From Spirochaetales bacterium (GTDB taxonomy: Bacteria > Spirochaetota > Spirochaetia > SZUA-6 > DRHE01): a stretch of DNA of 34,164 nt. The notes beneath the pieces were generated by a model. It was not told the origin of the DNA, ran no database searches, and was given only the letters and a program-made list of their open reading frames with translations. The stretch spans positions 1 to 34,164 of the forward strand of contig JAUVWI010000036.1 in assembly GCA_030604195.1 (NCBI GenBank), read 5' to 3'. Made by a program: the position numbers and the translations under genes. This document shows, piece after piece, positions 1 to 7,352 of this stretch (positions are counted from its first letter, which is position 1; the number at the start of each line of letters is the position of its first letter).

Positions 1-29
1 AAAAATTCCCCCCCTCCGGAGGGGGGGAA
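1..29 (-). terminator. Possible minus-strand intrinsic terminator (24-bp perfect palindrome)
   Basis: Positions 6-29 form a perfect palindrome: seven C, then TCCGGA, then seven G, flanked by TT and AA. Read on the minus strand it is a GC-only hairpin followed by AATTTTT, the form of a Rho-independent terminator. No minus-strand gene in the window ends here, so it may serve a gene beyond the left edge or lie inside the adjoining mobile element. The long C and G runs are also error-prone in assembly. Confidence 0.35.
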
Positions 30-126
30 GAGGGGGTGGCTATGTAAGGCTATCTCTTATATATTAACCAGGGGGTGGGTCAAAAACTAAACGTTGCCCT
101 GGGTCAATTATTGAGCGTTGCTAACA
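30..126. mobile_element. Probable terminal region of an IS21-family-like element
   Basis: Two imperfect 20-bp direct repeats lie at 77-96 and 101-120, each starting GGGTCAA and ending CGTTG, with 15 of 20 positions identical. Repeated GGGTCAA...CGTTG blocks close to the tip are typical of IS21-family ends, and the tip would end in CA at 125-126, as these elements do. The ABC gene becomes recognisable immediately after this point and is missing its first half. No transposase is in the window, so the element family is an inference; the alternative is another kind of rearrangement or assembly junction. Confidence 0.4.
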
Positions 127-1311
127 AAGATAATTCAAGAGAAGCTTGGCTTGTTGAATACACGGCTCCAGGAGAGTATTACAGGCATTCGAGTGGTTAA
201 GGCATTTGCCCGTGAAGTCTTTGAAGAAGAGCGGTTTGCAGAAAGCAACCGGGACCTTAGGGATATTAACCTCCGTACAGGCAAATATATTGCTTCCGGC
301 ATGCCGCTTATATTTGCAATGGCCAATATAAGTACCTTAGTTGTAGTCTGGGCAGGCGGGTACCAGGTGCTGGCCAACTACCTGACAATAGGCGAGCTGG
401 TAGCGTTTATGAGCTATCTGATGATGAGTATGTTCCCCATGATGATGCTCGGAATGTTTTTGGTGACCATTGCCCAGGCAGCAGCCTGTGCCACGCGTAT
501 CTTTGAGGTTCTTGATGCAAGCTCTGAGACAGTAGAAAAACCAGGCGCAGCTACCCTCCCGCCCATTCAGGGGAAACTGATTTTTGAGAATGTTACTTTC
601 CGTTACTTCAAAGCTATTGCGCCGGTACTGAGCCGTGTCAGCTTTACCGCCCTTCCCGGGCAGACGATTGCCCTTTTAGGGGCTACCGGTTCAGGCAAAA
701 GCACAGTGATTAACCTTATTCCCCGCTTTTATGATGTAAGCGAAGGAAGGATCACTATTGATGGATATGATATTCGGGATATTACTTTAGAATCTTTAAG
801 AAGGCAGATAGGTATTGTGCTGCAGGAGGTTATTCTTTTCGGCGCCACAATAAGGGAAAATATTGCCTACGGAAAACCGGAGGCAACTGACAGTGAGATT
901 ATAGAGGCAGCCAGGACAGCCGCGGCTCATCCTTTTATAGAATCTTTTCCGGAAAGTTATAATACTGTAGTGGGTGAAAGGGGTGTTACTCTTTCCGGCG
1001 GGCAGAAACAGCGTATTGCCATAGCACGCGCTCTTCTGGTCGATCCCCGTATACTCATTTTAGACGACAGCATGAGCAGTGTGGATTTTAAGACTGAATC
1101 AAAAATCCAGCAGGCCTTAGAACGCCTGCGCCGGGAACGGCTGTGCTTTGTAATTGCCCAGCGGATAAGCACAGTCAAAAATGCTGATCAGATCATGGTT
1201 TTAGATAAGGGAGAAATCGCAGCTCTTGGTAATCATAAATCTCTAATGGCGGAGAGCCCCCTTTATGCCGACATCTACTATTCACAGTTAAAACCGGAAA
1301 CTGCAGGATGA
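118..1311 (+). CDS. ABC exporter subunit, TM287-like, 5'-truncated (half of the membrane domain lost)
   Basis: The product would be an ATP-binding and permease subunit of a heterodimeric multidrug or lipid exporter. Only 397 residues remain of a family norm near 580. The frame opens at a TTG just after an in-frame TGA (112-114), with no ribosome binding site, and homology begins about residue 5 in the cytoplasmic loop after TM3. The last membrane helices and the whole nucleotide-binding domain are present: Walker A 188-196, LSGGQ 292-296, Walker B ending at D317. The catalytic Glu is Asp317 and the switch His is Gln348, the signature of the degenerate partner in TM287/288-type exporters. It overlaps the next gene by ATGA. 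A gene without TM1-TM3 is unlikely to make a working exporter, so this is probably a disrupted gene. Confidence 0.85.
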   Translation: MLTKIIQEKLGLLNTRLQESITGIRVVKAFAREVFEEERFAESNRDLRDINLRTGKYIASGMPLIFAMANISTLVVVWAGGYQVLANYLTIGELVAFMSYLMMSMFPMMMLGMFLVTIAQAAACATRIFEVLDASSETVEKPGAATLPPIQGKLIFENVTFRYFKAIAPVLSRVSFTALPGQTIALLGATGSGKSTVINLIPRFYDVSEGRITIDGYDIRDITLESLRRQIGIVLQEVILFGATIRENIAYGKPEATDSEIIEAARTAAAHPFIESFPESYNTVVGERGVTLSGGQKQRIAIARALLVDPRILILDDSMSSVDFKTESKIQQALERLRRERLCFVIAQRISTVKNADQIMVLDKGEIAALGNHKSLMAESPLYADIYYSQLKPETAG

Positions 1312-3125
1312 GTGGATTCGCCATGGGCCACCCCCACCGGATGAAAATGGAGCCAACCCGGGCAAAGAATCCTGCGATTACTCTAAAGCGAATCGCCGGG
1401 TACCTTAAACCCTTTGGTAGCCGCCTTCTCCTGGCAGGCCTTTTAGCTATTGCACAGACCCTGCTTGTCGTGTCCGCTCCCATCTTAATCGGAAAGGCCG
1501 TAGATATCCTGTGGGCATTCATTAACGGCAGCCTTATATTTTCTTCAGCCGGATACTCTCTTAACAGAACCATGCTCCTGCTTTTAGCTGTTTATGCAGG
1601 ATCCTGGGCAGCCAGTGCGGGCAGTTTCTACATAATGATAATTGTGGGACAGAAAGTACTTTTTACATTGCGATCTCAGGTATTCGAAAAAATAGAATCC
1701 CTATCATTACGATTCTTTGATAAACAGAAAACGGGAGATATGATGTCCCGTATGACTAATGATACTGAAGTGATTAACAGGGTTTTAAGCCGAGGCATAA
1801 CTCGTTTTGCAAGCAGCATCTTCACACTTTCCGGCATTCTTATTGCCATGCTCACCCTGAACCTCTCTTTAGCCCTGGTAAGCTTTTCTATCCTGCCCTT
1901 GATGGTTATAAGCACCCTCTTTTTTTCGAAACGAGTTCGTAAGGCTTACCGGCGAACACGAAAAACAATTGGCAAGGTGAGTGTGGAACTTGAGGAAAAT
2001 ATTTCAGGAGTCAGGGTGGCCCAGGCCTTCAGCCGGCAGAGAGAAAATATCGCCGGCTTCAGGGAAGTGAACAAAGCCAACAGACAAGCTAATATAGACG
2101 CCGAAACCATTACTGCAGCCTTTTCACCTACTCTGGACGTTTTAAGTGTTATAGGCACGGCTTTAGTTCTTGGATACGGCGGCTATCTGGCACTGCATGG
2201 TTTTATTACAGTAGGTGTAATTGTCGCTTTTCTCCAGTATGTGCGCCGCTTTTTCCAACCCGTGCGCGCAATATCTCATATCTGGAGCAATATGCAGTCT
2301 GCTATTGCGGGTGCAGAAAGGATATTTGAACTCTTAGAAAATCCTCTTTTTCTAGCAGATGCAGATAATGCTGAAGATCTATCACGGCTTGAAGGTAAAA
2401 TTCATTTTAATGATGTCTTTTTCAGCTACGATAGGGAGGTGCCTGTTTTAAAAGGAGTGAGCTTTGTAGCAGAGCCGGGTCAGACTATAGCCTTAGTCGG
2501 ACCAACAGGCGCGGGTAAAACAACTATTATCAACCTTATCGCCCGCTTTTACGATGTTGAAAAGGGATCGGTATTAATTGACGGCCGTGATGTGCGCAAA
2601 GTAACCCGCAGGAGCCTTCGCAGCCGGATGGGTATTGTGCTTCAGGATACATTTCTCTTTTCGGATACGATCATGGAAAATATACGCTACGGCCGTCTGA
2701 ATGCGGATGACGAAGCAGTTAAAAATGCAGCGTCTCTGGCTAATGCCCATGATTTTATTATGAAATTGCCCGAAGCATACCATACGAAAATTATGGAGGG
2801 AGGGAGCAATCTAAGCCGGGGCCAGGGCCAGCTCCTGTCCATTGCCAAGGCAGTACTTGCTGATCCCCGCATCCTCATTCTTGATGAGGCCACATCCAGT
2901 GTTGATACTCACACGGAAAAGCTTATCCAGCAGGCTCTTGCAAAGCTGCTTAAAGGCAGGACAAGCATTGTGGCGGCCCACCGTCTTAGCACTATTCGCC
3001 GGGCCGATGTAATTCTGGTAATAAAGCAAGGCATGATTGTAGAAATGGGGAAACACGAGGAGCTTTTAGATAAGCAGGGAACCTATTACAGCATCTATAA
3101 AAGCCAGTTTCAGGCAACAAGGTAA
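1308..3125 (+). CDS. ABC exporter subunit, TM288-like (catalytic half of heterodimer)
   Basis: Full-length 605-residue permease/ATPase fusion of the inner membrane. The N-terminal six-helix membrane domain starts about residue 38, and the nucleotide-binding domain spans about 365-600. Walker A is G398-T405, Walker B ends in D526-E527 with the catalytic Glu, and the switch His is H558. The ABC signature is LSRGQ (502-506) rather than LSGGQ. In heterodimeric exporters such as TM287/288 the consensus-deviating signature of this subunit completes the degenerate ATP site formed with the D/Q subunit, and that matches the pair here. It overlaps the truncated upstream gene by 4 bp, so translational coupling is likely. 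The transported substrate cannot be inferred. Its partner is truncated, so it may be functionally orphaned. Confidence 0.93.
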   Translation: MSGFAMGHPHRMKMEPTRAKNPAITLKRIAGYLKPFGSRLLLAGLLAIAQTLLVVSAPILIGKAVDILWAFINGSLIFSSAGYSLNRTMLLLLAVYAGSWAASAGSFYIMIIVGQKVLFTLRSQVFEKIESLSLRFFDKQKTGDMMSRMTNDTEVINRVLSRGITRFASSIFTLSGILIAMLTLNLSLALVSFSILPLMVISTLFFSKRVRKAYRRTRKTIGKVSVELEENISGVRVAQAFSRQRENIAGFREVNKANRQANIDAETITAAFSPTLDVLSVIGTALVLGYGGYLALHGFITVGVIVAFLQYVRRFFQPVRAISHIWSNMQSAIAGAERIFELLENPLFLADADNAEDLSRLEGKIHFNDVFFSYDREVPVLKGVSFVAEPGQTIALVGPTGAGKTTIINLIARFYDVEKGSVLIDGRDVRKVTRRSLRSRMGIVLQDTFLFSDTIMENIRYGRLNADDEAVKNAASLANAHDFIMKLPEAYHTKIMEGGSNLSRGQGQLLSIAKAVLADPRILILDEATSSVDTHTEKLIQQALAKLLKGRTSIVAAHRLSTIRRADVILVIKQGMIVEMGKHEELLDKQGTYYSIYKSQFQATR

Positions 3126-3133
3126 TGCTTTTT

Positions 3134-3180
3134 AGAATAAATAAGAGAACAATTCCCGGATTCCGCAGATTGTTATAGTT
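3134..3180 (-). pseudogene. Remnant of a VapC-like PIN-domain gene (C-terminal scrap)
   Basis: Positions 3134-3158 are identical over 25 bp to 7413-7437, inside the intact PIN-domain gene, and weaker similarity continues for about 10 bp. The minus strand reads SAESGNCSLIYSKK against NAEYGNCSLIYSEK in the intact protein, with a stop codon just upstream. No longer frame survives. It marks a lost relative or a partial duplication of the vapC gene found 4.3 kb away. Confidence 0.6.
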
Positions 3181-3194
3181 CCGTCGAAACATCA

Positions 3195-3216
3195 GGTCAG
3201 CCAATAGCTGAAATCC
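3195..3216 (-). pseudogene. Possible psuG-like scrap
   Basis: This 22-bp stretch matches 8519-8540, inside psuG, at 20 of 22 positions and in the same orientation; it reads DFSYWL against DFSYCL. Alone it is near chance level. Next to the VapC scrap at 3134-3180 it suggests that a psuG-vapC locus once stood here. Confidence 0.3.
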
Positions 3217-3239
3217 AGCCCTTGAAATTAAGTAGGTGG

Positions 3240-3268
3240 TTGACTAACAGCCTGTTGTACTATATACA
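3240..3268 (+). promoter_or_regulatory. Promoter of the cobalamin-uptake operon
   Basis: A TTGACT -35 box (3240-3245) and a TATACA -10 box (3263-3268) are separated by exactly 17 bp. The predicted start is near 3275, just before the first helix of the riboswitch, which is the expected geometry. This is the only good sigma-70-type promoter seen between the ABC genes and btuB. Confidence 0.6.
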
Positions 3269-3285
3269 TTGGATCATTAGATTTT

Positions 3286-3438
3286 CCTGCTGGGGAAAAC
3301 GGAAGTCTGTGTAATTCAGACGCGGTCGCGCCGCTGTAACCGGAGGCGAAACCCTGCAAGAGCCAATGTCCCACAAGGGATGGGAAGGTTTAAGGGTACC
3401 TGAGACACTCCGGAAGCCAGAAGACGTTTCTTAGCAGG
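3286..3438 (+). ncRNA. Cobalamin (B12) riboswitch aptamer
   Basis: The leader shows the class hallmarks in order: GGGGAAAACGG, the ACGCGGTCGCGCCGCTGTAA core, GGAGGCGAAACCCTGCAAGAGCC, and the B12 box AGCCAGAAGACG (about 3415-3426). A closing helix P1 can form between 3286-3291 (CCTGCT) and 3433-3438 (AGCAGG). It lies upstream of a BtuB-type receptor, the classic target. Adenosylcobalamin or another cobalamin would be expected to shut the operon down; which cobalamin is bound cannot be read from sequence. Confidence 0.92.
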
Positions 3439-3461
3439 CCCATCTATCTCTTTCGCGATTG

Positions 3462-3600
3462 GAAGAAGGATGAGGTCCACCGGTAGCCTGGCTGTTAATC
3501 AGTTATGCCAGGTCCCATCTTTAATTCTTCTACCTTCTTCAAAAATTTGCGAAAAACAAAAAAATCAGCCGCAGAGCTGAAAAAGGAAGGGAGAAGAATA
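3462..3600 (+). promoter_or_regulatory. Riboswitch expression platform: alternative helices controlling the btuB ribosome binding site
   Basis: The btuB ribosome binding region 3586-3598 is complementary to 3525-3537 at 12 of 13 positions (one A/G mismatch), extendable by a G-U and an A-U pair, which would hide the start signal. The same pyrimidine tract (3533-3540, CCTTCTTC) is perfectly complementary over 8 bp to 3462-3469 (GAAGAAGG), just after the aptamer. The two pairings exclude each other, as in a sequester/antisequester switch. Small hairpins occur at 3487-3512 (CCTGGC/GCCAGG) and 3566-3581. There is no GC hairpin followed by a U run, so control of translation is more likely than termination. 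Confidence 0.55.
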
Positions 3601-5577
3601 ATGAAGAGACTGGTTTTAATGTTGGTGATTTTTTCGTTTCTGCTGATCGGGCAGACAGGCGCCCAGCAGAACACTGAGCCTGATATCGAAATTGTGATAA
3701 CGGCCGGACGTGTTGAAGAGGATGCGGATTGGATACCGGCATCGGTCAGTGTAATTACCGCAGAGGATATCGATGCCTCGGGTCAGACCACAATTGTCGA
3801 TCTGTTGAAAAATCTCAGCGGCATTCACTTTCGCACCTCCTCCGGCAATGCCTCCCAGGCGGAGATATCCATGCGCGGATTCGGGGAGAACTCCCACGGC
3901 CGGGTTTTAGTATTGCTGGACGGCCGGAAACTAAACCGGCCGGATATGGCAGGCGTCAACTGGCTGCAGATACCGCTGCAGAGTATTGAGCGCATCGAGG
4001 TAGTGCGCGGAAGTAACAGCGTGCTCTACGGCGATCATGCTGTGGGCGGTGTGATCAATATTATCACTAAACGGGGAACGGAAGATCTATCAGTTTCATT
4101 CTCAACGCAGGTTGGCAGTTTTGCCTTCAACCAGGAGCGCGCCGGAATAAGCGGTTCAGCGGGAGCCCTTTCCTTCTCGGTGAATGGCGAGCATACCTCC
4201 ACAGACGGCTACCGGGAGCGTTCGGGATACAGATCTATCGGAATGATAACCGATCTGGGACTGGATTCAGGGGGCCTGATTGATTCAACACTCTCCCTTT
4301 CCTACGACAGCCTCTTCTTTGAGATGCCCGGGGACCTCACTAAAGCTGAAATGGAGGCCGATCCTACCCAGGCGACAAATAGCGCTGACGAAGCAAATGA
4401 GCAGCATGTCAATATTGACCTGGGCATTACCATGGGACGGGATGAGGGCCGGCAGCTGGCCATGAACCTGATCTACGGACTCAAATTTATCCAGAGTGAT
4501 ATGACCAGCTGGACATCTTATTCTGATCTGGCCCTGCATACCATTGGTTTTACGCCAAGATTTAATCTTGAGCATGAACTGTTCGCCACAGACAACCGTT
4601 TTTTAACCGGAGTGGACGCTTATTATGACATCCTCAACTTTGATAAATTTGATGAACAGGCAAGGCTCAACAAGAATCTCTCTTTTCTGGTTTCCAAACT
4701 CGCCCTGGGGCTCTATGTGAAGGATGATCTTGCAGTTCTGGACAACCTGCTTCTCAGCGCGGGCGCTCGTTATGACATGGCGCTCTTTATGGCAAAAACA
4801 GAACTCACCGCGGGGACTCCTATCGACGATCAAAAATTCCACCAGGCCCCGGTATTCGATATCGGCCTGGTATATGGCTTTGGCCAAAGCGCCAGGGTCT
4901 ATGCCAGGTATGGCACACTCTTCAGGTACCCATTTACCGATGAGCAGGTGAGCATGTACGGCTTTGGCTCTGACGCCTTTCTCGCCGATTTAGAAGCTGA
5001 AAAGGGCAGGAACCTGGAGGCTGGGGCAGAGGTGGGTTTTGCCGGCTTTTTAACCCTGAAAAGCAATTTCTTCCTGCTCGATATGGAAGATGAGATTGCT
5101 CTCAATGCCTCCTGGGAAAATGAGAATATGGACAATACCCGGCATCTGGGTCTGGAGGCCGGCATCCTTTTCACGCCACTGGATTGGCTGGAACTCTCAA
5201 CCGATTACACCTACGCTAAAACAACCTTTACCCAGGGAGATAATAATGGCAAAGAGGTGCCCATGGTGCCCAACCATCAACTGTCAGGGCTTACTGCAAT
5301 CTCGCTGCCGGCCGGGTTGACCGTCACTCTTTCCGGCAATTATACCGGTGAGAGCTTTGTGGGCGGCGATCTGGATAACAGCCAGGAAAAACTTGCCGAC
5401 TATCTGCTCTTTGATATTCTTTGCAGTTTTGCGCCTGCCGGCTTAAAAGGGAAGCTGGAGTTAACTGTCGGCATGGAAAACATCATGGATACCATGTACG
5501 CCAGTTCTGTTTATTACGGCGGTTACTACCCCGCTCAGGGACGCTCCTGGAAGGTTGGCGGTTCATATCAGTATTAG
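3601..5577 (+). CDS. btuB: TonB-dependent vitamin B12 receptor BtuB
   Basis: Outer-membrane gated beta-barrel that imports cobalamin using TonB energy. I place the start at ATG 3601, preceded by GGAAGGGAGA, because it gives a clean signal peptide (MKRLVLMLVIFSFLLIG, cleavage near AQQ) and 658 residues, typical for the family; an upstream in-frame ATG (3505) would put charged sequence before the signal. A TonB-box-like EIVITAGR follows the signal peptide. The plug domain (about 35-150) contains SMRGFGEN, LLDGRKLNR, IERIEVVRGSNSVLYG and GGVINIIT. The C-terminal barrel ends in an aromatic residue (SYQY). Substrate assignment rests on the cobalamin riboswitch directly upstream. It heads a four-gene operon with exbB, exbD and tonB; no BtuCDF is seen here. 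Confidence 0.92.
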   Translation: MKRLVLMLVIFSFLLIGQTGAQQNTEPDIEIVITAGRVEEDADWIPASVSVITAEDIDASGQTTIVDLLKNLSGIHFRTSSGNASQAEISMRGFGENSHGRVLVLLDGRKLNRPDMAGVNWLQIPLQSIERIEVVRGSNSVLYGDHAVGGVINIITKRGTEDLSVSFSTQVGSFAFNQERAGISGSAGALSFSVNGEHTSTDGYRERSGYRSIGMITDLGLDSGGLIDSTLSLSYDSLFFEMPGDLTKAEMEADPTQATNSADEANEQHVNIDLGITMGRDEGRQLAMNLIYGLKFIQSDMTSWTSYSDLALHTIGFTPRFNLEHELFATDNRFLTGVDAYYDILNFDKFDEQARLNKNLSFLVSKLALGLYVKDDLAVLDNLLLSAGARYDMALFMAKTELTAGTPIDDQKFHQAPVFDIGLVYGFGQSARVYARYGTLFRYPFTDEQVSMYGFGSDAFLADLEAEKGRNLEAGAEVGFAGFLTLKSNFFLLDMEDEIALNASWENENMDNTRHLGLEAGILFTPLDWLELSTDYTYAKTTFTQGDNNGKEVPMVPNHQLSGLTAISLPAGLTVTLSGNYTGESFVGGDLDNSQEKLADYLLFDILCSFAPAGLKGKLELTVGMENIMDTMYASSVYYGGYYPAQGRSWKVGGSYQY

Positions 5578-5585
5578 GAGCAAAA

Positions 5586-6188
5586 GTGAGAATATTAACT
5601 GACTTCTTTCTTCGCGGCGGCCCGGTTATGTGGCCACTATTACTCTGTTCTCTCACCTCCCTCACCGTAACCCTGGAACGTGTTATCTTCTGGCAACGGG
5701 AAAGAAGCAGGAAAAATCCGCTCTTAATTGACCGGATCATCAAACTTGCAGCGGGCGGCCATATCCAGGAGGCCCTGAGCCTTAAAGCGGATAATAATAA
5801 TGGGGCCGCCCGCCTGCTCCTGGGCGCGCTTGAGAATCATGACCTGGATCTGACCACTTCCCTGGAACTGACGGCCGCCCGGGAAATCGAAAATGCAAAA
5901 AGGGGACTGGGTATTCTCGATACTATCATTACCATGTCCCCGCTCCTTGGTATTCTAGGCACTGTAACAGGTATAATAGGATCTTTTGACCTGCTTGGGG
6001 CACAGGGAATCGCCGATCCCAGAGCCGTGACCGGCGGCATTGCCCAGGCCCTGATCACTACGGCCTCGGGATTAACTGTAGCACTCTTTACCCTGCTGCC
6101 CTACAACTACCTCAGACATCGCGTCCAAAAAGGAGCCGGATACTTATCCCGGGCGGCCACCCGCCTGGAAGCGGCCTGCAAAAAATGA
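5586..6188 (+). CDS. exbB: ExbB/MotA/TolQ-family proton channel
   Basis: Inner-membrane proton-channel subunit that powers TonB. The start is GTG 5586, preceded by AGGAG at 5576-5580 overlapping the btuB stop; it gives 200 residues starting in the first membrane segment (VMWPLLLCSLTSLTVTLERVIF). The C-terminal half carries the family core: SPLLGILGTVTGIIGSFDLL, then TGGIAQALITTASGLTVALFTLLPYN, the two channel-lining helices. It is translationally coupled to btuB upstream and overlaps exbD by 4 bp (ATGA). The riboswitch is expected to control it together with the receptor. Confidence 0.93.
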   Translation: MRILTDFFLRGGPVMWPLLLCSLTSLTVTLERVIFWQRERSRKNPLLIDRIIKLAAGGHIQEALSLKADNNNGAARLLLGALENHDLDLTTSLELTAAREIENAKRGLGILDTIITMSPLLGILGTVTGIIGSFDLLGAQGIADPRAVTGGIAQALITTASGLTVALFTLLPYNYLRHRVQKGAGYLSRAATRLEAACKK

Positions 6189-6580
6189 TAATCCACTCCG
6201 GTTTTGAAGACAGGAAGGCGCGAATTGAGATTGTTGCCCTGATCGATGTTGTTTTCCTGCTCCTGGTTTTTTTTATCTACGCCATGCTTTCCCTCACCGT
6301 GCTGCGGGGAGTGGAGGTTAATCTGCCCGGAACTGAGGGCGCTCCACAGAATTCGAGTATTATCATTACCCTGGATAAGCATAACAATTTTATCCTTAAT
6401 GACCGGCTGGTGGAGATGGATGAGGCGGTCAAGGGGATTTTAGCTGAAGCTGCAGAAAAAAAACTGCCTGTCTTAATCCGCGGTGACCGGGAAGCGCATC
6501 TGGGTCTGGCAATCGAGCTGTTGGAAAGACTGCGAGACGGTGGCTTAAGTTCGGTTTCCTTCCAGGTAAAAGGTTTTTAG
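6185..6580 (+). CDS. exbD: ExbD/TolR-family biopolymer transport protein
   Basis: This 131-residue single-pass inner-membrane protein works inside the ExbB ring. The membrane helix (about 17-40) contains IDVVFLLLVFF with Asp21, the residue equivalent to the essential proton-carrying Asp of ExbD. The rest is a periplasmic domain, including VLIRGDREAHLGLAIELLE. Its ATG overlaps the exbB stop and tonB starts directly after its stop codon, so the four genes form one tight unit. Confidence 0.93.
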   Translation: MIIHSGFEDRKARIEIVALIDVVFLLLVFFIYAMLSLTVLRGVEVNLPGTEGAPQNSSIIITLDKHNNFILNDRLVEMDEAVKGILAEAAEKKLPVLIRGDREAHLGLAIELLERLRDGGLSSVSFQVKGF

Positions 6581-7252
6581 GTGAAGGGGCTTAATGATTA
6601 CCTGATTGCCTTGCTTATTACCCTGAGTTTGCACTTAAGCGGCGCAGTAGGTTATGAATTGTTCAGCCCTCCGGGGCGGGAGGCCCTGCCACGGTCAGAG
6701 ATGGCAGACAATCCACCGGTTACTATGCTCTTCTCCCTGCCTCCACAATCTCCGCCGCCTGCCACCCCCGCTCGCCCCTCTATCCTGCCGGTAGAAAATA
6801 TCGAGAGCGCTCCTGCTGATGAGGCTGATGAATCACCGGCCGTGACAGCTTCCGCCACTCCGGTCAAAACCAGTATAACCCCGCCCATAGAGGCCCAAAA
6901 ACTAAAGGCTTTTAGCGAGCAAAGCGAAAAACCCCGGGCTGCCCCTTCTAACACCCGGCCCAGCCTGAAAAATATGCACTATCATAAACCGGAGCTATTA
7001 GGAGAGATCCTGCCACGCTATCCATTAACTGCACGGCGGCAGGAACAGGAAGGATTGATAAAGTTGAAGGCCTGGATTAAAAGCTCGGGCCGGGTTGAAA
7101 GGGTTGAAGTACTCATTTCCAGCGGCTACCCGGTGCTGGACATGGCTGCTTCAAAAGCAGTAAAAAGAGCCCGCTTCAAACCTGCTGAAATGTACAGTAA
7201 TACGGTTGAGGGCAGTGTGATTATTAGTATTAGTTTTCAGCTTGATCAGTAA
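6581..7252 (+). CDS. tonB: TonB energy-transducing protein
   Basis: This 223-residue protein links the ExbBD motor to outer-membrane receptors. GTG 6581 directly follows the exbD stop. It has a short cytoplasmic N-terminus, one membrane anchor (about 8-28), a proline-rich periplasmic spacer (about 35-110, many PP and SP pairs) and a C-terminal TonB domain. That domain shows PRYPLTARRQEQEGLIKLKA, a conserved GRVERVEVLISSGYPVLDMA segment and the terminal RARFKPA motif. Being encoded behind btuB under a B12 riboswitch, it may be dedicated to cobalamin uptake. The minus-strand psuG scrap begins directly after its stop. Confidence 0.93.
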   Translation: MKGLNDYLIALLITLSLHLSGAVGYELFSPPGREALPRSEMADNPPVTMLFSLPPQSPPPATPARPSILPVENIESAPADEADESPAVTASATPVKTSITPPIEAQKLKAFSEQSEKPRAAPSNTRPSLKNMHYHKPELLGEILPRYPLTARRQEQEGLIKLKAWIKSSGRVERVEVLISSGYPVLDMAASKAVKRARFKPAEMYSNTVEGSVIISISFQLDQ

Positions 7253-7253
7253 A

Positions 7254-7337
7254 GCTGCTGCAACCTTAAATCGCGCTGTTTCCTATAGATCCTGGATATT
7301 TCAATGGGTGAGTCGACCCTGAGCACTGACTTTATAA
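7254..7337 (-). pseudogene. Remnant of a second psuG-like gene
   Basis: Over 79 ungapped positions this segment matches psuG (about 8146-8224) at about 76%. The minus strand still reads about 26 codons without a stop: KSVLRVDSPIEISRIY then RKQRDLRLQQ, against KSVLKVDSAAEITRIY then LKQRDLKLQQ in PsuG, with 20 of 26 residues identical. Many differences are silent or conservative, so it comes from a paralogue that diverged while functional and was then deleted down to this piece. It abuts the tonB stop on one side and vapC on the other. Confidence 0.75.
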
Positions 7338-7352
7338 ATAGATAGATTTTTT

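Noticed and set aside
3250..3439. A longer closing helix for the riboswitch, pairing 3250-3256 with 3433-3439.
   Set aside because: 3250-3256 lies between the -35 and -10 boxes of the predicted promoter, so it would not be transcribed; 3286-3291 pairs better with the same 3' side.
3505..3600. An upstream ATG (3505) as the btuB start.
   Set aside because: It would place 32 extra, partly charged residues before a clear signal peptide and has no ribosome binding site, while ATG 3601 has a strong one that also takes part in the riboswitch structure.
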